NCBI RefSeq assembly: GCF_018687475.1
Contig: NZ_CP061292.1
Span: 310,001 to 374,000, forward strand
Length of the DNA stretch: 64,000 bases
Source of the DNA: Polynucleobacter sp. MWH-UH24A
GTDB taxonomy: Bacteria; Pseudomonadota; Gammaproteobacteria; Burkholderiales; Burkholderiaceae
Direction of reading: 5' to 3'
Under the pieces are notes generated by a model that saw only the letters and a program-made list of their open reading frames with translations, was not told where the DNA came from and did not search any database. Position numbers and translations under genes: made by a program. Below are positions 17,952 through 26,655 of this stretch, in pieces. The first letter of the stretch is position 1. Every line of letters starts with the position of its first letter.

Positions 17952-18902
17952 ATGACAGAATTATGTATTTTTATACTAACTTACAATAGACCACATTATC
18001 TGAAAGAGTGTTTGGAGAGCATTGAGGCACAGTCATATAATGATTTTAAAGTTATTGTTTTAGATAATGCAAGTCAATTCAATTGCAAACAAATAATCAA
18101 TAAATTTACAAACCTTAATATAAGTTATATAAGACACTCAAAAAATATTGGCTCAACAGGAAACTTTATGTATGCATGGAGTATGAATATCGATACCCCA
18201 TATACAATGATTTTTCATGATGATGATATTATGCATCCTGAATTATTGAAAATTTGTTTGTCAACTCTGAAAGAATATAAGAATTTAGCATGGGTAGGAA
18301 CTAGTTTTAATACTATAAAATCAAAGAATTTTGCTTCAAAATTTGAAAATAATAAATGTGAAGTATTCAGTCAATACTATCTTGCTAATTACTTAATGAG
18401 ATCTGGATCATTATGCTTTAGTTCAGTAGTATATAAAACATCAAAATTAAAAGCTATTAACTTAAAACAATATATTAGTTTATACTCGATAGTATTTGAT
18501 CGACCACTTCTGTTGGAATTATCTATGGATGGAGGATGCGCAATTTGTAATGGTCAATTAGTAAGTTACAGGGTACATCCCGAGCAAGATTCTGTAACTG
18601 GGCCCTTAAAATTTAAAAACATTTTAGCCTTGATTACCTGTTATAAAAAAATTATATTGAATGAAGATAGTAATTCAGATATAAATTATTATAAAAAATG
18701 GGCAAGCGTGTCATTAGCTCAGTCATCCATTAATCTTACAATGAGAAATCAAGAATCAATCTATAAATATTTAAAAAAAGCATCATTACAATTAGAAATT
18801 GGATTATTTGAGATAACTATTGACACAATTAAAATTATAATAAAAATCCCCTTTCGATACATTAAGAGAAAATTGCTAGTTCTATTAAAAGAAAATAATT
18901 AA
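17952..18902 (+). CDS. family 2 glycosyltransferase
   Basis: GT-A inverting glycosyltransferase of 316 aa. It opens with LCIFILTYNRPHYLKECLES, continues with VIVLDNAS, HSKNIGSTGNFMYAW, and the metal-binding FHDDDIM. A basic C-terminal tail (RYIKRKLLVLLKE) may lie at the membrane. It is very AT-rich like its neighbours. Donor and acceptor cannot be read from the sequence. Confidence 0.85.
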   Translation: MTELCIFILTYNRPHYLKECLESIEAQSYNDFKVIVLDNASQFNCKQIINKFTNLNISYIRHSKNIGSTGNFMYAWSMNIDTPYTMIFHDDDIMHPELLKICLSTLKEYKNLAWVGTSFNTIKSKNFASKFENNKCEVFSQYYLANYLMRSGSLCFSSVVYKTSKLKAINLKQYISLYSIVFDRPLLLELSMDGGCAICNGQLVSYRVHPEQDSVTGPLKFKNILALITCYKKIILNEDSNSDINYYKKWASVSLAQSSINLTMRNQESIYKYLKKASLQLEIGLFEITIDTIKIIIKIPFRYIKRKLLVLLKENN

Positions 18903-18973
18903 TTATTAATTAAATGAAAATATTAAGTGATAAATAGAATCGAAATTATTCAAATGAAAGATTATTTATATTA

Positions 18974-20095
18974 ATGACTATTAATTATTACGGAACCATC
19001 GTAATAGCAACTCTAGATATTTTTTCCGGGAAACATTTGCGTGATCAACAATATCTATTAAAATTTCCCGGAGGAATATTTTTATTTGATTTAATTCAAG
19101 AAGCTGAGAAAAACAAATTTCTAGTAATGGGGTTAGATGAATTTAAAAATGGTAAAGAATCTGTAAAGCCAGCATATTTGGTATCAGATATGGGTATTGG
19201 ACTAGAGTGTTGTGGTGATAAACTCTCTCCAGGAATTTTATGGGCACTTGAGTCACCAATCGTAAGCACAAGGTTTTATAATTCATTAAATAAAATAACA
19301 GAAAAATTTCCGATCACACTATTGTGGTCAGCATGCAATGAGCGAGTTTCCCAAAAAAGTAATTTTGAAGCAATATTTTGGCCAAATCATAATTATAAAA
19401 ATAAAATATTTGAAGGTAATAAAGAGGGAATAGTGGCAGTAACTGCTTATAAACGACATTTGAGACTTATATGGATACCGTCAAAATTAAATTTATATGG
19501 AATAATACGTGCTGTAGCTTCCATGGTATTGCATGCTCCACGAACTGTATGGATAAAATTTAATGATCCGTGGGTTCATCGTGATAATACTAACAATAAA
19601 TTTAATTTAATTAAAGAAGTTGGATTATCAACAAAATTAGATATATATGGAAATGGTTGGGATAAAACATCATATTTTAAAAATTCAAAAGAAATGATGA
19701 ATGTTATAAAAAAATGTTACAAGGGCGTAATTAATGGTGGGGTAAAACAAAAATTAGAAACAATTTCAAAATATAAGTTTTGCATCTGTTATGAAAACAT
19801 AAAATTAAATGGTTACATTACTGAGAAAATTTTTGATGCCATTCAATCAAGGGTTATTCCAGTATATTCTGGAGCACCAGACATTGAAAATTATGTTTGG
19901 CCATGTTCATTTATTAATGCAGACAAATTTAGCGATGTAAAAGCTCTAGTAACCTATATAAATTCCTTATCACTTGAGACTTGCGAACAAATCTTACACT
20001 GTGGGGAAAGATATTTAAATAGCGATGATTATTCAAAGCTTTCATCGAAAAATCTTGCTAAAAAATTTATAAATAAATTAAAAGCCTTGGCTTAA
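18974..20095 (+). CDS. family GT10 (fucosyltransferase-type) glycosyltransferase
   Basis: 373 aa. The C-terminal half has the GT10 signature: KYKFCICYENIKLNGYITEKIFDA followed by SRVIPVYSGAPDIENYV, the GDP-fucose-binding region of alpha-1,3-fucosyltransferases. The N-terminal half is divergent. GT10 enzymes use GDP-fucose, but no GDP-fucose genes are in this window; the only GDP-sugar pathway present makes GDP-heptose. Either the host supplies GDP-fucose from elsewhere or this enzyme uses a related GDP-sugar (inference). It ends 8 bases before the next gene. Confidence 0.8.
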   Translation: MTINYYGTIVIATLDIFSGKHLRDQQYLLKFPGGIFLFDLIQEAEKNKFLVMGLDEFKNGKESVKPAYLVSDMGIGLECCGDKLSPGILWALESPIVSTRFYNSLNKITEKFPITLLWSACNERVSQKSNFEAIFWPNHNYKNKIFEGNKEGIVAVTAYKRHLRLIWIPSKLNLYGIIRAVASMVLHAPRTVWIKFNDPWVHRDNTNNKFNLIKEVGLSTKLDIYGNGWDKTSYFKNSKEMMNVIKKCYKGVINGGVKQKLETISKYKFCICYENIKLNGYITEKIFDAIQSRVIPVYSGAPDIENYVWPCSFINADKFSDVKALVTYINSLSLETCEQILHCGERYLNSDDYSKLSSKNLAKKFINKLKALA

Positions 20096-20103
20096 AAATT
20101 TAA

Positions 20104-21063
20104 ATGAATATACATAGTGGTTTAATAAATAAACCTGATTTACAAATAATTATTTTTTGTTTAAATAGACCAATATTATGTGAACATTTATTAGAAAGTA
20201 TAAATAATTATCTTAAAGGAAATTATAAAATATCTATAATTTATGGTTCTTCTAACAAAGAATTTGAAAAAGGATTTCAAATTCTACAAAGTAAATATAG
20301 ATTATATAATATAAAATTTATTAAAAAGAATTTAGGATTTTATAAAACTCCATGGCACCTTTTGTTTTACCCAAGAAATCTATTCTATTACTTAATATAC
20401 CCACAATTTAGAAATACTAGAAATATATTTAATTTCAAGGAATTGTTGGAAAAAGAATTATCAGAATCTTCAGCAAGAAATGTATGCTTTCTTACCGATG
20501 ATAGCTTTTTTTATAGAGAATTTGAATGGAATTCAAAGATTGGAGACATTATTGAAGATAACCCGTCTCAGAATTCATACAGTTTTAGGCATGGATTAAA
20601 CATTAGGGGTAACGATGTTTCAAAGAAATTTGACAATATGCATTTGCAATGGAATTATGATTTAAATTATCAAAACGGGCACTGGGCATATAGATTTTCA
20701 ATTGATGGTCATGTATACAATAGAATATTTTTATTAAATTTTGTTAAAAATAAATTATATATAAATCCAAGTACATTTGAGGGCATTATAGAAAGATATG
20801 CAGAGGTTAACTCAAAACTTAAATTTGGATTTTCTTCTTTAAATTCTATTCTTGCTGGGATGGAGTTAAACAGAGTACAGGATATATCTTTTAATAATAG
20901 CCTAGATATTGATAATGACTACCTTAATGAATGCTATCTTAAAAACTTTAAATTAAAAATTCATTTTGATGACAAATCAAAAGAATTTAGACCGACTTTG
21001 TATAAAGTTATATTAATAGATCTAAACTCACAAAAAGAAATAATTTTATATAGTGCGAATTAA
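20104..21063 (+). CDS. uncharacterised protein, possible GT-A glycosyltransferase
   Basis: 319 aa, no family recognised with confidence. The start LQIIIFCLNRPILCEHLLESI looks like the first strand/helix of a GT-A fold, and NVCFLTDDSFFYREF could be the DxD-type metal site. The rest is unfamiliar. It follows the GT10 gene by 8 bases and overlaps the Wzy-like gene by 11 bases, so it is firmly within the glycan operon. Extremely AT-rich codon use (ATA, AAA, TTA common). Confidence 0.65.
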   Translation: MNIHSGLINKPDLQIIIFCLNRPILCEHLLESINNYLKGNYKISIIYGSSNKEFEKGFQILQSKYRLYNIKFIKKNLGFYKTPWHLLFYPRNLFYYLIYPQFRNTRNIFNFKELLEKELSESSARNVCFLTDDSFFYREFEWNSKIGDIIEDNPSQNSYSFRHGLNIRGNDVSKKFDNMHLQWNYDLNYQNGHWAYRFSIDGHVYNRIFLLNFVKNKLYINPSTFEGIIERYAEVNSKLKFGFSSLNSILAGMELNRVQDISFNNSLDIDNDYLNECYLKNFKLKIHFDDKSKEFRPTLYKVILIDLNSQKEIILYSAN

Positions 21064-22351
21064 TATTCAAAATAATATTAATAAAATAAATCTTTATAGT
21101 ATATTTTCTTTGCTATTAATTATTTATATTTATTTTAATTACGAAATAAGATCAACCATATTATCGATTATTTTACTAACGATTCCATTAGTTTTTGTAA
21201 ATCCAGTTATTGGCTTATCAATTGGATTTATTTTTTATGGACTGTCTGGAATTTCAAATTTATATGAAAATTCCTTCTCATTTTCTAAACTAGAAATTTT
21301 AATTACTTTATTAATACTTTTAATAAAGTGGAATAAAACTTACACAAGAAAACTAAATACAGCATTATCCATAAAATATTGGAAGTTTTATTCACTACCA
21401 TTTTTTGTAATTACAATTTTAACTATTATTTCATTTAATTTTCTCAACTATGACCTTTCAATATTTTTATCGAGATTTTTAAGTATTTCATTACTAATTG
21501 GATTATCAATATTTGTTATTATTTTAATCACTAACATAGATGAATATAAAATTTTTTATTTCTATTTATTAATTGGTACTATATTAATAAGCCTTTATTT
21601 ATTTTTCGGAGGCTACTTCGGAAGACAAACAATTTTATTTGGCAATAATTATATATTTGGTTACTACAATCATGATATAGCAATTCTGATTGCATTATTA
21701 ATATTATTTTCAATTCCAATTTATGAAATATCCAGTTCTAGAGAAAAATATGTATTATTAATTTGTAATTTATTTTTATTATTATGTCTTTTACTTTCAT
21801 TTAGTAGAACTGCAATATTTTCACTTTTTATTTCGTTATCTTATATATTTTTATGTAAAGAACGAATATTTAGATTAAGAAGAATAATTCTATTGACTTT
21901 AGCTCTAAGTTTTACATTTATTATTATTATTTATTCCTCATCAAGTGAATTTATTGATTTAATTAAAAATAGATATTTATATGATACAGAATCAGACCGT
22001 GATTATTCAGGAGGAAGATTATCAGAGGTTTGGCCTAAGGCATTTGAATTCATAAAGGATAATATTGTATTTGGTGGAGGGTTGGGATCTGATGCAATTT
22101 ATGGCACTGCTCATAACGTGATACTTGAAATTACACTTGAAGGTGGAATTATTGCTGCTCTTATTTTTTTATTTTCTATTACAATGATGTATCAAGAAAG
22201 TAAAAAAACAACCCATAAAATTTTTAATTTATCATTATTAATTTTTATGTTATCGGCTGCATTATTCAATCCTAGAACTTTATATTCTATTCCATTTGCT
22301 ATAGTAATTGGAATTTCAGCCGCATTTTTCTCAAAAAAATTTTCTACTTAA
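21053..22351 (+). CDS. O-antigen polymerase/ligase family membrane protein (Wzy-like)
   Basis: 432 aa with roughly eleven hydrophobic segments. The C-terminal third contains the Wzy_C/O-antigen-ligase pattern: a periplasmic loop with RDYSGGRLSEVWPKAFEFI, then GGGLGSDAIYG and AHNVILEITLEGGIIAALIF. These proteins polymerise lipid-linked repeat units or ligate the chain to lipid A-core in the periplasm. A GTG start at 21053 overlaps the upstream gene. Within a Wzy-dependent cluster polymerase is more likely than ligase, but the sequence alone does not decide. Confidence 0.85.
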   Translation: MRINIQNNINKINLYSIFSLLLIIYIYFNYEIRSTILSIILLTIPLVFVNPVIGLSIGFIFYGLSGISNLYENSFSFSKLEILITLLILLIKWNKTYTRKLNTALSIKYWKFYSLPFFVITILTIISFNFLNYDLSIFLSRFLSISLLIGLSIFVIILITNIDEYKIFYFYLLIGTILISLYLFFGGYFGRQTILFGNNYIFGYYNHDIAILIALLILFSIPIYEISSSREKYVLLICNLFLLLCLLLSFSRTAIFSLFISLSYIFLCKERIFRLRRIILLTLALSFTFIIIIYSSSSEFIDLIKNRYLYDTESDRDYSGGRLSEVWPKAFEFIKDNIVFGGGLGSDAIYGTAHNVILEITLEGGIIAALIFLFSITMMYQESKKTTHKIFNLSLLIFMLSAALFNPRTLYSIPFAIVIGISAAFFSKKFST

Positions 22352-22378
22352 AATTTTTATTATATTAAAAGGTATAAT

Positions 22379-23188
22379 TTGAAAAAAAGTACTTTACATT
22401 TTTTACGACTTACTTTAATCATTAGTCATAATATTCCTGTCATTCCTGGTGGAAGAGTGATTAGTGGTATTTTTGAGTACTTTTTCAAAAACCTGAAATG
22501 TGATGTTACTACAAAAATTTTTAATTATGAAATTAGTCTTGATCCCTCTGAATCTGTGGAAAGAGAGCTACTCTTTGCACCTCAATTATTTGACTGGAGA
22601 GAAATTCGATTTCTTGCAGAAGCACTTAATCCCGGCTCTCTTTTTCTTGATTTAGGCTCTAATATTGGCGGATACTCATTAGCACTTTCGCATATAGTTG
22701 GAAAAAATGGCTGCATTGTTGCTGTTGATGCTGATCCTTATTCGTTTGAGAATCTATGTAGGACTATTAATCTGAATAACATATCTCAAATAATCCCCGT
22801 AAATAAAGGGATTTGGAGCAGTGACAGGGATTTCCATTTTGAACCTCAGTTGTATGGAAATCGAGGCGGCGGAAGAATGGTTTTAAATTCAACTGATACC
22901 TCAATTCAGATTTCATGCATGTCTCTAAAAAATTTATTAAATGATACATTAGGGTCTTTCGAAAAGATTGCCGCACTAAAAATTGATGTTGAAGGCTCTG
23001 AGTATGAGGTTTTAAAATCATTTTTTGAAGATGTTGAAAAAGACAAATGGCCAACTCGAATGATCGTTGAGAGAAGTCCAGATAATATTACAAAAAATAT
23101 ATGTAAAGATGTAAATCCCTTGCTTAAATCGTTAGGTTATAAAATAAATTTTCAACATGGTATTAATTATGCTTGGGAGAAAAATTGA
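22379..23188 (+). CDS. FkbM-family SAM methyltransferase
   Basis: 269 aa, starting at a TTG (22379). SAM motif I is LFLDLGSNIGGYSLALS, motif II ends in VAVDADPYSFENL, and the FkbM signature LKIDVEGSEYEVL is near residue 205. FkbM proteins O-methylate sugars or polyketides, often at surface-glycan ends. The N-terminal 70 residues form a non-catalytic extension. The target is probably a hydroxyl of the repeat unit. Confidence 0.87.
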   Translation: MKKSTLHFLRLTLIISHNIPVIPGGRVISGIFEYFFKNLKCDVTTKIFNYEISLDPSESVERELLFAPQLFDWREIRFLAEALNPGSLFLDLGSNIGGYSLALSHIVGKNGCIVAVDADPYSFENLCRTINLNNISQIIPVNKGIWSSDRDFHFEPQLYGNRGGGRMVLNSTDTSIQISCMSLKNLLNDTLGSFEKIAALKIDVEGSEYEVLKSFFEDVEKDKWPTRMIVERSPDNITKNICKDVNPLLKSLGYKINFQHGINYAWEKN

Positions 23189-23214
23189 ACCATAATATTT
23201 TTATTTATTTATAA

Positions 23215-24213
23215 ATGGAGATTGATATACAACACAAATTTAATAAATATGAACCCTTTATAAGTGTCATTATTTCAACATATAATTCTCAAGAATATAT
23301 TACTAATTGTCTAGAAAGTTGCTTTAAACAGACATATAGAAATTTTGAAGTTGTGGTTTGTGATGGTGCTTCACAAGATTTAACTCCTTATATATTAAGA
23401 AATGTTACTCATAAAAATTTTAAATATATCTATCAGAATGAAAATAAAGGAATTAGTGCTGCAAGATATGATGCGGTGATGCTTTCCAAGGGCGATTGGG
23501 TTCTTCATTTAGATAGTGATCATGAATTACTTCCTGATTCTCTACATGAATTAGCACAAGAAATTATTTTGATCAACCATTATCCACAGGTTGGAGCAAT
23601 TTGTGGCCGCTATATCTGGTCTGACAATAAATATACTCCTAAATTTTTCCCAAACAAGGATATTGTGAACTTTGAGGAGTGGCTTCTATGGATCGAAGAG
23701 GAGGGTGGTAGTGATATAGTATTTTGTGCCAGAAAACATGCTTTATTAAAATCAAATTGGTTCTTTGATCGCAGAGCTTCAATGGATGCATTGTTTCATA
23801 TTAATTTTAGTAAATCATGGAAACGTAAACTTACGAATAAAGTTTTTGCTTTTCAGCATGAATCAATTGAATTCAGTTCTTCACGTGGTCATCGTGGACG
23901 AGCTGCTGCATTGAGTCGTTGGTCAAAAGATATGGCCTGGCAATATCAATCAATAATAAATGTGTATGAAAATACTATTCATCAATTTGCACCAAGATAT
24001 TTAACAGAATTGTATCGTCAAGCGTTTTTGCATAATCTTTATGCTGGCAATAGGTTCTTACCCATTAAGTACGGATATATATACATCACTAGAAATCCGA
24101 AAGACATATTCTGTTTGATTATTCTTATGATTGGTTTAATATCGCCAGCAATAGTTCGTTATCTCAATCAATTTCAACATCAAATGCGTAATTATTTTAG
24201 AGTAACCAAATAA
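23215..24213 (+). CDS. family 2 glycosyltransferase
   Basis: 332 aa. N-terminal GT-A domain: ISVIISTYNSQEYITNCLES, FKQTYRNFEVVVCDGASQD, NKGISAARYDA and LHLDSDHELL, where DSD is the metal/nucleotide-binding motif. A hydrophobic segment near residues 290-315 (IFCLIILMIGLISPAIV) may anchor it to the inner membrane. Starts at an ATG 27 bases after the FkbM gene. Confidence 0.88.
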   Translation: MEIDIQHKFNKYEPFISVIISTYNSQEYITNCLESCFKQTYRNFEVVVCDGASQDLTPYILRNVTHKNFKYIYQNENKGISAARYDAVMLSKGDWVLHLDSDHELLPDSLHELAQEIILINHYPQVGAICGRYIWSDNKYTPKFFPNKDIVNFEEWLLWIEEEGGSDIVFCARKHALLKSNWFFDRRASMDALFHINFSKSWKRKLTNKVFAFQHESIEFSSSRGHRGRAAALSRWSKDMAWQYQSIINVYENTIHQFAPRYLTELYRQAFLHNLYAGNRFLPIKYGYIYITRNPKDIFCLIILMIGLISPAIVRYLNQFQHQMRNYFRVTK

Positions 24214-24232
24214 TTTATTTGTAATCGATTCA

Positions 24233-25390
24233 ATGAAGATATTAGTTATATTACCGCAAATCGAAACCCTTGGTGGAATAGAAAGACTATCTTTAGATCT
24301 TTATCATAGCTTCAGAAATATGGGCATTTCTTCAGATTTACTATGCTTGCACCCTTCGTCTCAAAATTATAGTGAAAATTGTTCTGCGAGGGGTTTTGCA
24401 ATAAACATAAATGAGATCATAAGATTAAAAATGCCTGTTTCACCGAACTTATTTGATGTTCTAATTACAATTTATAGATTGAGAAAATTCATTCTAACTG
24501 GCTGTTATGATGTTGTAGAAACTGGACATCTTTCATCAACTTTCATAACATCTTTTGCCATAATTTTCTCTAAAGTACGGCACGTTGTGGGTATTCATTA
24601 TGTTTATAAAAAAAATAATGATAATTCGTTGAAGTTATTTTTGTATGCACTCCTTATTAAATATTTCTCATGGAAAGTCTACTGTGTCTCTGAATATACA
24701 AAAAAGATGTGGTGTGAATATTCTTCAATGAAAAGAGATAAAATTCATGTTGTACACAACGCCATCTCTGATAAATTTTTTTTGAATAGTGATTCTTTAT
24801 TATTTAACGATAATTTTGGATTATCTTTATCAACAAAGATTTTATTATTTGTTGGTCGCCATGATAGTGAGAAGGGATTTGAGGTAATATGGGATTCCTT
24901 AAAAAATGATTTAATTAATCTTGATTTGGCAATATTTTACGTAGGGGATGTTAACTTATTCGATATTATTGGTACGAAGAGGCTGGAAAAATTAAAAAGA
25001 GAGGTCGAAAATAGCCAGCTCAAGGAAAGAGTCCATTTTTTAGGCCCTAGAAATGATATCCACAACTTAATGGCATTAAGTTATATGCTGATTCATCCTA
25101 CAAGACGGGAAGCCTTTGGTATGGTTATAGCCGAAGCAATGGCTATCGGTATCCCTGTCATTTCGACGGATGTAGATGGGTTATCTTCATTGTATAGCGG
25201 AAGTAGTATTGAGTGGATCCCTCCAAATGATGTAGAAAAACTACGTATCGCTGTCTTTAAATACTTAAATTTAAGCACTGATGCGCGAAATGGAATTATT
25301 AAAAAAAATAAAGACTTTGTCTTGAGGTTTCAAATGCATGACAGAGTGAATAGGATCTTAAAATTGATGAGTTTAGAGGAGTTTTCTTAA
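24233..25390 (+). CDS. family 4 glycosyltransferase (GT-B fold)
   Basis: 385 aa. N-terminal GGIERLSLDLYHSF is the usual GT4 acceptor-side glycine motif. The C-terminal half has FVGRHDSEKGFE and the retaining-GT4 E-x7-E motif in REAFGMVIAEAMAIGIPVI. It is the last + strand gene before a convergent methyltransferase-like gene at 25684. The donor is unknown. Confidence 0.88.
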   Translation: MKILVILPQIETLGGIERLSLDLYHSFRNMGISSDLLCLHPSSQNYSENCSARGFAININEIIRLKMPVSPNLFDVLITIYRLRKFILTGCYDVVETGHLSSTFITSFAIIFSKVRHVVGIHYVYKKNNDNSLKLFLYALLIKYFSWKVYCVSEYTKKMWCEYSSMKRDKIHVVHNAISDKFFLNSDSLLFNDNFGLSLSTKILLFVGRHDSEKGFEVIWDSLKNDLINLDLAIFYVGDVNLFDIIGTKRLEKLKREVENSQLKERVHFLGPRNDIHNLMALSYMLIHPTRREAFGMVIAEAMAIGIPVISTDVDGLSSLYSGSSIEWIPPNDVEKLRIAVFKYLNLSTDARNGIIKKNKDFVLRFQMHDRVNRILKLMSLEEFS

Positions 25391-25683
25391 GTTAAATTAA
25401 TTTTACGATATCACACATTTAAACTAAAGATTTCTAATTATTGTTTAATTGATTTGTTTCGTGCTTATAAGACCAGTTTATATAACAGTAATAAACATGA
25501 TTAAATTTTAAAAATTTAAATTAATTACTTTGTGACTTATATAATAAGAGTCAGTATGTTATTTCTTAAGTTTTATCAACTTAGGTAATAACGCGATGAA
25601 ATCAAGATTTGATTGGTAAAGCTTTTAATTGTTCCGATGAGAATATTTATCATACTAATTGATACTAAATTAAGTTTTAATAC

Positions 25684-26346
25684 TCATCTTATAACAAACC
25701 ATGGAGCTATTTTTCTCCAAAAAAACCTAAATTTTTCCTCATTTGGCAATGCAAATAGCATATCGTAATCAGAGTAAAATTTATAGTTTAAATTGATATT
25801 TTCTATGCTTTTAATAATTTCGGAGAGACGTGGATTTCCTTCGGCTGGGCTAAAGTCCGATATGTCGTCTATTACTATTACATGATCTTTAATTGCACTG
25901 GAAGCTATGATAGCAATTTCTTCTAATACTGGATGACTAATATCTCCGCAAGATGTACTACCCCCCGAGAAATGCCCATCCAAAAAAAATGTAGATGGCG
26001 CATCTAAGAGGGGAATTACTTTTTTTAATTCGAATCTACTGTCACCATGCAATGGTACGATATTGTTAAATTTTTTAAATTTATTTTTACAAATCGTATA
26101 TAAATTATCCGATAATTCTATTGTAAATAGTTTATGAAAGAATGGCTGCATAGCGATAGTGGTATCACCATAAAGCGTTCCTGTTTCTATAAAATACTTT
26201 GTTTTATAAATAGTTTGTAAATTTTTAAGGACACTTCGCTTATATTTTGATTCATCCATTAAAATAGATCTACGGAAAGAATACCAATAATCTTCTTTGC
26301 GAAATATATTATTAGTAAGTATAAATTTGATTGATTTTACTATCAT
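25684..26346 (-). CDS. SAM-methyltransferase-like protein on the opposite strand
   Basis: 220 aa, one of only two minus-strand genes in the glycan island. It has YFIETGTLYGDTTIAM in place of motif I, FTIELSDNLY (strand 2 end), and TFFLDGHFSGGSTSCGD, then HVIVIDDISDFSPAEGN. This follows a branch of class I methyltransferases found in glycan clusters. Both the 293 bases before its 3' end and the region upstream of its start are gene-free, so it is transcribed alone. Function beyond probable methyl transfer is not known. Confidence 0.65.
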   Translation of the reverse strand: MIVKSIKFILTNNIFRKEDYWYSFRRSILMDESKYKRSVLKNLQTIYKTKYFIETGTLYGDTTIAMQPFFHKLFTIELSDNLYTICKNKFKKFNNIVPLHGDSRFELKKVIPLLDAPSTFFLDGHFSGGSTSCGDISHPVLEEIAIIASSAIKDHVIVIDDISDFSPAEGNPRLSEIIKSIENINLNYKFYSDYDMLFALPNEEKFRFFWRKIAPWFVIR

Positions 26347-26655
26347 TATAGTAACCTTAATTTACTGTATTATAATTGAAAATATTAATTCAATTCAAAA
26401 TAAAAAATTTAACATTTAAAATAATTTATATTTAAAAAATTCCATTATCATTTTTTTTGTATACTGATTGATATTTCATAAATAAATTTTAATTATTTTG
26501 GTAAAGTAGACTCATTCGGTAGTTCTGTTTTGTTATATCTTTTAGCCATATTACTATAGCAGACGATAGTCTACGGGAAAAAACTAGCAAGTATGTTGAA
26601 TACTTTCCTGACTCGCAGCTAATCATCTTTCAACATGAGGCCTTGTGTAATTGAT
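26347..26655. other. divergent intergenic region
   Basis: 309 bases between the minus-strand methyltransferase-like gene and asnB. It must hold promoters for both genes. It is strongly AT-rich on the left and returns to a more mixed composition close to asnB, marking the right end of the AT-rich block. I could not place a convincing promoter. Confidence 0.45.
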
